Shown here piece after piece: positions 55,770-63,348 of a stretch of DNA of 64,000 nt (position 1 is the first letter of the stretch; each line of letters starts with the position of its first letter). The translations under genes were made by a program, and so were the position numbers. The DNA comes from Micromonospora sp. NBC_01796 (GTDB lineage: Bacteria; Actinomycetota; Actinomycetes; Mycobacteriales; Micromonosporaceae): assembly GCF_035917455.1 (NCBI RefSeq), contig NZ_CP109078.1, forward strand, positions 3,348,001 to 3,412,000. Reading direction: 5' to 3'. Under the pieces are notes generated by a model. That model did not search any database, had not been told where the DNA came from, and was given only the letters and a program-made list of their open reading frames with translations.

Positions 55770-57365
55770 GTGCACGTACCGAAGAGAGCAAGCCTGCACC
55801 GGCGCGGCCTGCTGGTCGCGCTCGGTGCGGCCGGAGTGGCGGTGGCACTCACCGTCGGTCTGACCACGGCGGCGCAGGCCGCCACGCTGTTCGCGGACAA
55901 CTTCAACGACGGCAACGCCGACGGCTGGTCGAAGTCCGGCGGCGACTGGTCGGTGGTGACCGACGGTACGGCCGCCTACCGGCAGGGCAACACCGGCAGT
56001 GAACTCGCCCGTGCCTTCGCCGGCCAGACGAGCTGGACCGACTACCAGGTGCAGGCCAGGGTCAAGCCGTTGGCGTTCAACGGCTCGAACCGCGTGGTCG
56101 GCATCGCGTCCCGGTCGAACAGCGCCACGAAGATGTACCGGCTGGCGCTGGTCAACAACAACCGGGCCGAGTTGCAGGCGGTCAACGGCAGCGCGGTCAC
56201 GGTGATCGGTTCGGCCTCGGTCTCGGTCTCCGCCGGCACCTGGTACACCCTGCGGCTGGAGGCGAGCGGCAGCACCATCCGCGGCTTCGTCAACGGCAGC
56301 CAGATCGGTTCGGGCAGCAACAGCGCCCAGACCGCCGGCCGGATCGCCCTGGTCACCACGTACGCCAGCGCGGTCTTCGACGACATCTCGGTGGACAGCA
56401 ACGGCGGCACCACGCCGACCACCCCGCCGACGTCGGGCCCGACCAACCCGCCGACGAACCAGCCGACCACCCCGCCGCCGACCACCGGTCCGACCCTGCC
56501 TCCGCAGACCGGGCTCGTCGGTTGGGCCACCCAGAACGGCGGCACCTCCGGCGGTGGCAGCGCCTCACCGGTCACCGTCTCCGACTCCGGCGCCCTGACC
56601 ACCGCCCTCGGCTCCACCAGCGCCTCGGTCATCCGGGTCTCCGGCACCATCTCCTGCTCCGGGATGCTCCGGGTCCGGTCGAACAAGACCATCCTCGGCA
56701 TCGGTTCCGGGGCCACCATCTCCGGTTGCGGATTCAACATCAACGGTGACCGCAACGTCATCATCCGCAACCTCAACTTCCGCGGCTGGGACGACGACGC
56801 CATCAACGTCCAGGAGTCGGCCACCAACATCTGGATCGATCACAACAGCTTCACCGACGGCTACGACGGCGCCGTCGACATCAAGCGCGGCTCCGACTTC
56901 GTCACCGTCTCCTGGAACCGCGTCTTCGGCCACGACAAGAACATGCTCCTGGGCCACAGCGACGACAACGGCAGCCAGGACATCGGCCACCTGCGGGTCA
57001 GCTACCACCACAACTGGTTCGACGGCAGCACCCAGCGCAACCCACGGGTGCGGTTCGCGAACCCGGTGCACGTCTACAACAACTACTACTACAACAACAG
57101 CGGGTACGGCGTCGCCTCCACCGAGGGTGCCGGCGTCCTCGTCGAGGGCAACTACTTCGAGAACGTTCCGGACCCGTACCACCTGGGTGAGGCCGACTCC
57201 GGCCCCGGCACCCTGGTCGCCCGGAACAACCACTTCGTGAACTCCGGCACCGGCCAGACCGGCGGCAGCGTCGCCAGCATCCCGTACTCCTACCAGCTCG
57301 ACACCGCCAGCAGCGTCAAGTCCATCGTCACCTCGGGCGCCGGCACCGGCCGGATCGGCCTGTAG
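55770..57365 (+). CDS. Secreted pectate lyase with N-terminal jelly-roll-like module
   Basis: A 531-aa protein. Signal peptide (LLVALGAAGVAVALTVGLTT, cleavage about 36), beta-rich module (LFADNFNDGNADGWSKSGGD; about 37-210), Pro/Thr linker (about 211-248) and PL1 domain (RSNKTILGIGSGATISGCG, TNIWIDHNSF, DGAVDIKRGSDFVTVSWN, RNPRVRFA). Two cysteines flank the first turns of the beta-helix (TISCSGM, ISGCGF). GTG 55770 has GGAGG five bases upstream. The leader (55695-55769) includes an imperfect GC-rich hairpin. Confidence 0.94.
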   Translation: MHVPKRASLHRRGLLVALGAAGVAVALTVGLTTAAQAATLFADNFNDGNADGWSKSGGDWSVVTDGTAAYRQGNTGSELARAFAGQTSWTDYQVQARVKPLAFNGSNRVVGIASRSNSATKMYRLALVNNNRAELQAVNGSAVTVIGSASVSVSAGTWYTLRLEASGSTIRGFVNGSQIGSGSNSAQTAGRIALVTTYASAVFDDISVDSNGGTTPTTPPTSGPTNPPTNQPTTPPPTTGPTLPPQTGLVGWATQNGGTSGGGSASPVTVSDSGALTTALGSTSASVIRVSGTISCSGMLRVRSNKTILGIGSGATISGCGFNINGDRNVIIRNLNFRGWDDDAINVQESATNIWIDHNSFTDGYDGAVDIKRGSDFVTVSWNRVFGHDKNMLLGHSDDNGSQDIGHLRVSYHHNWFDGSTQRNPRVRFANPVHVYNNYYYNNSGYGVASTEGAGVLVEGNYFENVPDPYHLGEADSGPGTLVARNNHFVNSGTGQTGGSVASIPYSYQLDTASSVKSIVTSGAGTGRIGL

Positions 57366-57375
57366 ACAAACGATC

Positions 57376-57414
57376 GGCAGGGGCCCCTTCCTGTTCGCGG
57401 AAGGGGCCCCTGCC
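57376..57414 (+). terminator. Terminator between the last two pectate lyase genes
   Basis: A perfect 16-bp stem, GGCAGGGGCCCCTTCC (57376-57391) with its inverse at 57399-57414, and a 7-nt loop. Confidence 0.8.
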
Positions 57415-57436
57415 CACAGCGTGGCCGGAGGGCTCC

Positions 57437-59029
57437 GTGATACCTCGATCCCGACTTCGGCGGGGCGGACTGGTCGCTGCGGCGGCCGGCACCGCGACCG
57501 CCCTGCTCGTCGCGTTCGGCGGCGGCTTCGCGTACGCCGACACGCTCCTCGCCGACAACTTCGAGAGTGGAAACTCCAACAGTTGGTCCAAGTCCGGTGG
57601 TAGCTGGTCGGTGACCGGTGACGGCTCGCAGGTGCTGCGCCAGTCGAGCACCAGCAGTGACGCCCGAGCCACCGCCGGCACCGCGACCTGGACCAACTAC
57701 ACCGTGCAGGCGCGGGTCAAGCCGACCGCGTTCAACGGAACGGACCGTTCGGTGGGTCTGGCCGCGCGGGCGCAGACCTCGTCGAGCTACTACGCGCTGG
57801 TCCTCTCCAACGCGGGGCGGCTGGAACTGCGCGAACGTTCCGGCGGTACGCAGGCCGTACTGGCCTCGGTCGCGGCCACGGTGACCGTGGGCGGATGGCA
57901 CACCCTGGCGTTGGAGGTGAACGGCAGCAGCCTGCGCGGCTGGCTGAACGGCACCGCCCTGCTCAGTGCCTCCGACAGCAGTCTGCCCACCGGCCGGGTG
58001 GGGCTGGTCACCGCGTACGCCAGTGGTTCCTTCGACGACGTGACGGTGACCGGTGCCGGTGGCACGCCGCCGACCACCACCCCGACGGCGACGCCGACCG
58101 TACCGCCGACCACCGGGCCGCCGACGAACCCGCCGCCGCAGACGCCGGCCGGGCTGGTCGGTTACGGCGCGGTCAGCGGGCGCGGCCTCGCCACCACCAC
58201 CGGCGGAACCGGCGGGACCGTGGTCACGGTGACCGACGCGGCCGGGTTCGAGACCCAGGCGGGGAGCCGGGAGACGCTGGTCATCCAGGTTTCCGGGATC
58301 ATCACCCTGGACGACGCGGTCTACGTACGCTCCAACAAGACCATCGTCGGGATCGGCGCCAACTCGGGCTTCACCGGTGGCGGGCTGAAGATGTCCGGCC
58401 AGCAGAACATCATCATCCGGAACCTGAAGCTCTCGTTCCCGGTCGGAGTTGACGCGATAACTGTGCAAAACAGCCATCATGTCTGGATTGACCATAATGA
58501 GCTGTGGAGCGACCGGGCCCACGACATCGACTACTACGACGGGCTGATCGACATCACCCACGCGTCGGACTTCATCACGGTCTCCTGGAACATCCTCCGG
58601 GACCACTGGAAGACCTCGCTGATCGGGCACGACGACGACAACGTCACCGAGGACACCGGGCACCTGACAGTGACCTACCACCACAACCACTGGTCCAACC
58701 TGGACGCCCGTGGCCCGAGCGTCCGGTTCGGCACCGCGCACGTCTACAACAACTACTACTCGAACGTGGTCAACGGGGTGCACTCCCGGATGAGCGCGCA
58801 GGTGCTGGTGGAGAACAACGTCTTCCGCAACACCGGTACGCCCGTCAAGACCACCACCCTCTCCGTCCAGGACGGGTACGCCGTGGAACGCGGCAACGAC
58901 TTCGGCGGTGGCGTCAACAACATCACCCAGGTCGGCAGCTTCACCACCCCGCCGTACACGTACCCGCTCGACCCGACCTCGTCGGTGATCGCCGCGGTCA
59001 CGTCCGGCGCAGGCACCGGCCGCATCTGA
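57437..59029 (+). CDS. Secreted pectate lyase with jelly-roll-like module (distinct PL1 branch)
   Basis: A 530-aa protein: signal peptide (VAAAAGTATALLVAFGGGFA, cleavage near YAD), module (LLADNFESGNSNSWSKSGGS; about 35-207), linker, and PL1 domain (about 237-530; RSNKTIVGIGANSGFTGGG, HHVWIDHNEL, YYDGLIDITHASDFITVSWN, RGPSVRFGTAHVYNNYY). The DITH in place of DIKR and the SVRFG in place of PRVRFG mark a branch closer to the Bacillus-type enzymes. A stretch near 58441-58500 (ACTGTGCAAAACAGCCATCA) is noticeably richer in A/T codons than its surroundings. GTG 57437 follows GGAGGG. Confidence 0.93.
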   Translation: MIPRSRLRRGGLVAAAAGTATALLVAFGGGFAYADTLLADNFESGNSNSWSKSGGSWSVTGDGSQVLRQSSTSSDARATAGTATWTNYTVQARVKPTAFNGTDRSVGLAARAQTSSSYYALVLSNAGRLELRERSGGTQAVLASVAATVTVGGWHTLALEVNGSSLRGWLNGTALLSASDSSLPTGRVGLVTAYASGSFDDVTVTGAGGTPPTTTPTATPTVPPTTGPPTNPPPQTPAGLVGYGAVSGRGLATTTGGTGGTVVTVTDAAGFETQAGSRETLVIQVSGIITLDDAVYVRSNKTIVGIGANSGFTGGGLKMSGQQNIIIRNLKLSFPVGVDAITVQNSHHVWIDHNELWSDRAHDIDYYDGLIDITHASDFITVSWNILRDHWKTSLIGHDDDNVTEDTGHLTVTYHHNHWSNLDARGPSVRFGTAHVYNNYYSNVVNGVHSRMSAQVLVENNVFRNTGTPVKTTTLSVQDGYAVERGNDFGGGVNNITQVGSFTTPPYTYPLDPTSSVIAAVTSGAGTGRI

Positions 59030-59047
59030 CGGTCGCCGCAGGCACCG

Positions 59048-59124
59048 CGACGATCTTGCACTTGTGGTGGTACACAAATCCGGATGAGTGCCGTGATCCG
59101 GGCGCCACAAGTGCAAGATCGTCG
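59048..59124. repeat. Palindromic repeat element, copy 2
   Basis: Perfect 20-bp arms (59048-59067, CGACGATCTTGCACTTGTGG, and its inverse at 59105-59124). The 69-bp core 59052-59120 aligns with the inverted copy at 35039-35107 with 8 differences and no gap. It lies between a pectate lyase stop and a lipoprotein gene. Confidence 0.88.
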
Positions 59125-59201
59125 AGGGAATCGGTGGTGCGGGCATCCGCGCCGTCGCGTCAAAGCCCTTGTCACGGGGTTGGACGAGGGAAGATGTCCT
59201 G

Positions 59202-59624
59202 GTGAAGCGAGTTCTGTACCTGGCAGTGGCCGCGGTCGCGCTGTCGGCATGCGGCGGACCGAAGGCGCCGGCCACGGACGTCTCCGCCTCCGCCGTCGCG
59301 GGTTCGGGGGAGGTCACGGACTGTGGGACCTTCGTGCTGTCGCAGGGTGAAGGACTTTCCGAACGTGCCGTCCGGTGCTTTGTGGACGCCGTGCAGGCCG
59401 GGCGTCCCGTACGGCTCAAACAGACCAGTCCCACCACCGAAGGCGACCCGATCATCACCACCTACGAGGCGGGCGTCGATGGCCGGGTCGAGATCGTCAC
59501 GGATTCCCGGCAGGACAACTTCGGTCCGCAGATCATCAGCCGGCACACCTGCACCGGGCCAACTCCCCGACCGGGGATGGTCGACTTCGCTCAGTGTTCC
59601 GAGCCCACTCCGATCGAGAGCTGA
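59202..59624 (+). CDS. Small lipoprotein of unknown function
   Basis: A 140-aa protein with a lipoprotein signal (KRVLYLAVAAVALSACGG); the lipobox cysteine is residue 17. The exported part has three further cysteines (VTDCGTF, VRCFVDA, RHTCTGP) plus one near the C-terminus (AQCSEP), suggesting two disulphides. Family not recognised. GTG 59202 is preceded by GGGAAGA; the frame is open to 59169. It converges with the caspase-like gene 8 bp away. Confidence 0.72.
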   Translation: MKRVLYLAVAAVALSACGGPKAPATDVSASAVAGSGEVTDCGTFVLSQGEGLSERAVRCFVDAVQAGRPVRLKQTSPTTEGDPIITTYEAGVDGRVEIVTDSRQDNFGPQIISRHTCTGPTPRPGMVDFAQCSEPTPIES

Positions 59625-59631
59625 CCGTACG

Positions 59632-61860
59632 TCAGCCGGGCCGGTGGGCCTGCTCGTACGCCCGGTGGCGTTCCTCCCACTGTCGTGCGCTGGCGACACC
59701 CGCGTACGCCCCGACCGCGAGGCAGGCCGCGAAGCCGAGGGCGACGAGGATTCCGTACCAGATGAGTGACCAGTCGGCGCGGTAGTAATCGGAGTTGTTG
59801 GAGACGTACTCCCAGAAACGCGCAGGCCCCCACTCGCGCAGGAGTTCGAAATCGGCCCGCGGTCCTTCCCTCGGCGGGCGGGCTGTCACACCGAAGAGCA
59901 CCATGACGGCGACACCGAAGATCGCGGCGCGTACGGATGGCAACCACGACGACGGTCTACCCGGCTCCGGGTGGTAGGCGGAGCCCAACCGATGGCCGCA
60001 TCGGACGAGAACGAACGCGGCTGCTCCTCCCAGGGTCAGGGCGTAGAACGTCAGCACCTTCGCGGTCTCGAAGTCACGGCTGGAGAGGCACCAGGCCAGC
60101 CAGACCGCGATGACGAGGATGAGACTCCAGCCCCCGGTGACGGCCAGCGCGCGAAGGACGGCCCGGTAGCGCGCGGCCCCGCTGAGTCGGCTGGCCTCGG
60201 CGGCGGACCACTGCTCGGCCCGGCGACGCAGGTCCTCCCGCTCGGCCTCCCGCTGGCGCTCCGACTCGACCCGGTCGCGGGCGGTTTGCTCCGCGACCGG
60301 GGCCAGATCCGCCTCCAGCAGCGCCCCGAGCACCGTCTCCCGACCGCCGGCGGCGGTGAGCAGTCGTTCGTACCAGGGGATGGAGACCTGCGGCGGTGAC
60401 CCGGTGGGCAGGTTTCGCGATATTTCGGAGACCCGGTCCTGGGGCAGTAGGCCGAACAGCAGTGCACCCGGACCGTTCGTGGCGGCCCATTCGGGCACGT
60501 TGCCGCGTACATCGGCGTAGCCGAGTTCGAACCGCATCTTCTCGACGGACTTCTCCCACGCCCGGCGGGCCCCGTCCCACTTCCGCTGCACACCCTGCAA
60601 CCCGTCGAGTTCGGCGAATCCGGAGAGGGCGTCGAGCAGCCCCGGCCGGGACACCTCCTCGAAGAGGCGTCGTTCGACATCGTCGGCGTCGACCCGGGTG
60701 CCAAGGCAGCCACGAGCCAGCATCTGGTACGTGACGTGGTGCCCGAGGTAGGTTGCCGCCCCGTCAGGATCGAGCCAGCGCAGCAGGTGCAGCACTTTGA
60801 GATCGGCGGGAAGTTTCCGGTCGGTGAGGTACCGGTCGACGAGCGCGATGCGTCCCTCGACGTCGTCGGCCACGGGGTCGTTGAACTGGCGTAGCCACGC
60901 CAACAGCTCGGTCCAGCTCTCCGAGGGAGCCGCCGGCCGGGCCGTCCGGGGGAAGAGGTGTTCGGCGGCGGTCGCCCAGTTCCGGCGGATCGTCGCGGCC
61001 AGGTCCTGCTTGGTGAAATGCAGGGCACCGGCGAGGACGAGTGGCTGGGCGACATACGCCTGCCGCATCGAGATCCGAGGCGGAGGAGCCGGGGGCGGCG
61101 CTGCCGGTTCGGCGGTCCGGGCCGCCGCCGCGTTTCGAGTGAGCGCGAGCTGGTGGGTCATCCCGCCGAAACGCTGCTCGGGCACCGGCAGCCCACGCTG
61201 GCGTACGTTGTGCCGCAACTGCTTGAAGACGGCATCCAGCGACAACAGCTCACCCGCGTCCGGTACGCCGCTGCCCAGGACATGCAGGAGTTCGCCGGTG
61301 AAGGAGGTGTGGTGCGCACCCGGCGGGGCGAGTGCCTGGGCGTTCGCGGCGGTCGCGGTCAGGACATAGGTGCCCTCGATCTCCAGTTGCTCCGCGGTCG
61401 CGGCCCCGGCGCCGCTCATTCCCTGGATCGCCCGGCCGCTGAAGCAGCAGTCCAGGACCACCACCTTGTTGACCGCCTTGCTGTCCATGACGAGGTCGCG
61501 AAGCAGTTCGTAGTCGAAGCCGCTGACCGGGAGGTTGGTTTCCCCGGTGTTCGTCAGGCCGAGATACAGCTTGCCGCGCGGCGCTGTCCGCCCGTGCCCG
61601 GCGAAGTAGACCAGCAGGGTGTCCTCGGTGTTCGCGGCGTGGTCCAGCAGCATGTTGTAGAGGGAGACCGGATCGGGTGGATCGGCCAGCATGACGCAGC
61701 GGTCCGGGGCGAACCCGCCCAGCAGCGGCGCGGTCAGGGTGGCCCGGAGATCCGTCAGGTTGTTGCGTACGGCCGGCAGGTCGGGGAGCTGGTCCGACTG
61801 GTACGTGGCGGTGCCGATCAGGAACGCGCGGGAATGCTCCGGGTCAGGTAGTCGGGTCAC
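59632..61860 (-). CDS. Caspase-like (C14) protease with C-terminal membrane helices
   Basis: A 742-aa protein. Residues about 9-245 are a caspase-fold protease: start RAFLIGTATYQSDQLPDLPA, catalytic His H89 in YFAGHGR and catalytic Cys C139 in VLDCCFSGRA. The middle ~350 residues are helical, of unknown family, with a charged coiled-coil-like run before the membrane (SERQREAEREDLRRRAEQ). Four hydrophobic helices follow (WSLILVIAVWLAWCL, VLTFYALTLGGAAAFVLV, AAIFGVAVMVLFGVT, LIWYGILVALGFAACLAVGA). GTG 61860 overlaps the EACC1-like gene by 17 bp. Caspase domains coupled to EACC1 proteins are effector modules in predicted conflict or cell-death systems. Confidence 0.88.
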   Translation of the reverse strand: MTRLPDPEHSRAFLIGTATYQSDQLPDLPAVRNNLTDLRATLTAPLLGGFAPDRCVMLADPPDPVSLYNMLLDHAANTEDTLLVYFAGHGRTAPRGKLYLGLTNTGETNLPVSGFDYELLRDLVMDSKAVNKVVVLDCCFSGRAIQGMSGAGAATAEQLEIEGTYVLTATAANAQALAPPGAHHTSFTGELLHVLGSGVPDAGELLSLDAVFKQLRHNVRQRGLPVPEQRFGGMTHQLALTRNAAAARTAEPAAPPPAPPPRISMRQAYVAQPLVLAGALHFTKQDLAATIRRNWATAAEHLFPRTARPAAPSESWTELLAWLRQFNDPVADDVEGRIALVDRYLTDRKLPADLKVLHLLRWLDPDGAATYLGHHVTYQMLARGCLGTRVDADDVERRLFEEVSRPGLLDALSGFAELDGLQGVQRKWDGARRAWEKSVEKMRFELGYADVRGNVPEWAATNGPGALLFGLLPQDRVSEISRNLPTGSPPQVSIPWYERLLTAAGGRETVLGALLEADLAPVAEQTARDRVESERQREAEREDLRRRAEQWSAAEASRLSGAARYRAVLRALAVTGGWSLILVIAVWLAWCLSSRDFETAKVLTFYALTLGGAAAFVLVRCGHRLGSAYHPEPGRPSSWLPSVRAAIFGVAVMVLFGVTARPPREGPRADFELLREWGPARFWEYVSNNSDYYRADWSLIWYGILVALGFAACLAVGAYAGVASARQWEERHRAYEQAHRPG

Positions 61861-62218
61861 CGTCGCCCACTTCCCGCTGCTCGGCGAACTCCGCCATCAG
61901 CCGCTTCGCTTCCGCCGGCCGTTTGGCGCTCAACTGCACCGTGGTGCCGTCGGGCTTCGTCACCGTGATCGTGATGTCGGTGCGCCGTTGGTCCAACCAC
62001 AGGGCGACCGACTGCGCCACCGCGGCCCAGAGAGCGCCCGCCCCGGAGATGACGGTCGCGATCTGAACGGTGATCTCCAGGCCGGATCCCATGGTGCCGG
62101 GAGCCGAGGGTCCGCTCTCCAGCCGTACGAGCCCGCGCAGGGCGCGTTCGGCGCGCAGCCACTCCCACAGGTCTTCCAGTTCGGCGTTGTTACCGCCAGC
62201 ATCGATCCGTACCGACAT
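61844..62218 (-). CDS. EACC1-like small protein (effector-associated constant component)
   Basis: A 124-aa protein. It has an N-terminal helix (LEDLWEWLRAERALRGLVRL), the segment GTMGSGLEITVQIATVISGA with an adjoining hydrophobic helix (ALWAAVAQSVALWL), then QRRTDITITVTKPDGTTVQL. This order, namely LRGRVRL-type strand, GxMG, helix, then RRxDxxxxVTxPDG, is the pattern I know for EACC1, described as a constant partner of trypsin- and caspase-like effectors. Its exact role is not known. ATG 62218 follows GGAGGGAG. It overlaps the caspase-like gene. Confidence 0.78.
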   Translation of the reverse strand: MSVRIDAGGNNAELEDLWEWLRAERALRGLVRLESGPSAPGTMGSGLEITVQIATVISGAGALWAAVAQSVALWLDQRRTDITITVTKPDGTTVQLSAKRPAEAKRLMAEFAEQREVGDGDPTT

Positions 62219-62319
62219 TCCGGAACTCCCTCCGCCCGACGGTCCATCCACTCGACATCCGGAAAACCCGCTCCGGTAGGTGAATGTATCGGTGGAGGGC
62301 ATGTGTCCCCGACCGTGTC

Positions 62320-63285
62320 TCACCGGCCGGGGGTGGCCCGGCCGTAGCGTTCGCTCAGCGTACGGAGATAGTCGACGAGTTCGGGGGGCTCGGTGACGTC
62401 GAAGTCGACGCCGAGCAGGCCGAGGTACACCGCGAGCGTCTGCACGCTGTCCGCCCCGGTGTTCAGCACACAGGTGCGATCGTCCACCGCCTCCACCACC
62501 CCCACCGCCGGGTTGATCCGCTCGGCCACCACGGTCGCGGGCGCGTGCACCAGGACCCGGGACCGGTAGCGCCAGGCCGCGGCCGACACACCCCTTGCGA
62601 CGTACGCGGCAGCGCCTCCCTCCGGCGGGTCGCGCGGCGGAAAACGTGGCCCGGTGGGCGTACGGGGGTGGATCCGGTCGACCCGGAACGTACGCCAGTC
62701 CTGCCGGTCGACATCCCAGGCGAGCAGGTACCAGCGGCGTCCCCACGACACCAGCCGGTACGGCTCGACCACCCGAACCGCACTCGACCCGTCATGGGCC
62801 CGGTAGTCGAACCGGAGTCGTTCCGAGTCCCGGCACGCCCCCGCGAGCACGATCAGTACGGCCGGGTCGACCACCGGTCCTGGCTGGTCCGCCGGCACCG
62901 GCTCGGTGTACGTCTGCAACGCGTTGACCCGGTGCCGTAGCCGGGCCGGCAGCACCTGTTCGAGTTTGGTCAGCGCCCGTACCGACGACTCCTCGATCCC
63001 GGCGACGGTGCCACCGGCTGCCGTACGCAGCCCGACCGCCACGGCCACCGCCTCCTCGTCGTCGAGGAGCAGCGGCGGCATGGCCGCACCCGCGCCCAGG
63101 CGGTAACCACCGTCGGTGCCCCTGCTGGCGTGCACGGGGTAGCCGAGGTCCCGCAGCCGGTCGACGTCGCGGCGTACGGTCCGTTCGCTCACCTGGAGGC
63201 GTTCGGCCAGCGCGGCACCGGCCCAGTCCCGCCGGGACTGCAACAACGACAGCAGGCGCAGCAGCCGCGCCGAGGTCTCCAACAT
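62320..63285 (-). CDS. HTH-WYL domain transcriptional regulator
   Basis: A 321-aa regulator. The N-terminal winged helix reads SARLLRLLSLLQSRRDWAGA with ERLQVSERTVRRDVDRLRDL; the WYL ligand domain lies around RLRFDYRAHDG, VEPYRLVSWGRRWYLLAWDV; the C-terminal WCX-like part contains ADSVQTLAVYLGLLGVDFDV. WYL proteins bind nucleotide or nucleic-acid ligands and often control defence loci (CapW, BrxR), but YafY-type members also control adjacent metabolic genes. Here it could serve the EACC1-caspase pair 101 bp downstream, the divergent epoxide hydrolase, or both. ATG 63285. Confidence 0.92.
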   Translation of the reverse strand: MLETSARLLRLLSLLQSRRDWAGAALAERLQVSERTVRRDVDRLRDLGYPVHASRGTDGGYRLGAGAAMPPLLLDDEEAVAVAVGLRTAAGGTVAGIEESSVRALTKLEQVLPARLRHRVNALQTYTEPVPADQPGPVVDPAVLIVLAGACRDSERLRFDYRAHDGSSAVRVVEPYRLVSWGRRWYLLAWDVDRQDWRTFRVDRIHPRTPTGPRFPPRDPPEGGAAAYVARGVSAAAWRYRSRVLVHAPATVVAERINPAVGVVEAVDDRTCVLNTGADSVQTLAVYLGLLGVDFDVTEPPELVDYLRTLSERYGRATPGR

Positions 63286-63317
63286 GTTCCCGAGTCTGGC
63301 AGGGCTTCCGGACAGAA

Positions 63318-63331
63318 GCTGACCGGAAGGG
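63318..63331. promoter_or_regulatory. Divergent WYL/epoxide hydrolase control region
   Basis: The 63-bp gap (63286-63348) contains CTTCCGG...CCGGAAG (7-bp arms, 11-bp spacer, about 63305-63329), a possible operator. TAGCGT (63336-63341) ends seven bases before ATG 63349, suggesting a leaderless transcript. The position given for the operator is approximate. Confidence 0.35.
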
Positions 63332-63348
63332 TCCGTAGCGTGGTTGAC

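Noticed and set aside
57290-59461. 723-aa open frame opposite the last pectate lyase
   Set aside because: Low-complexity antisense translation of a well-supported PL1 gene; no start site or family signal.
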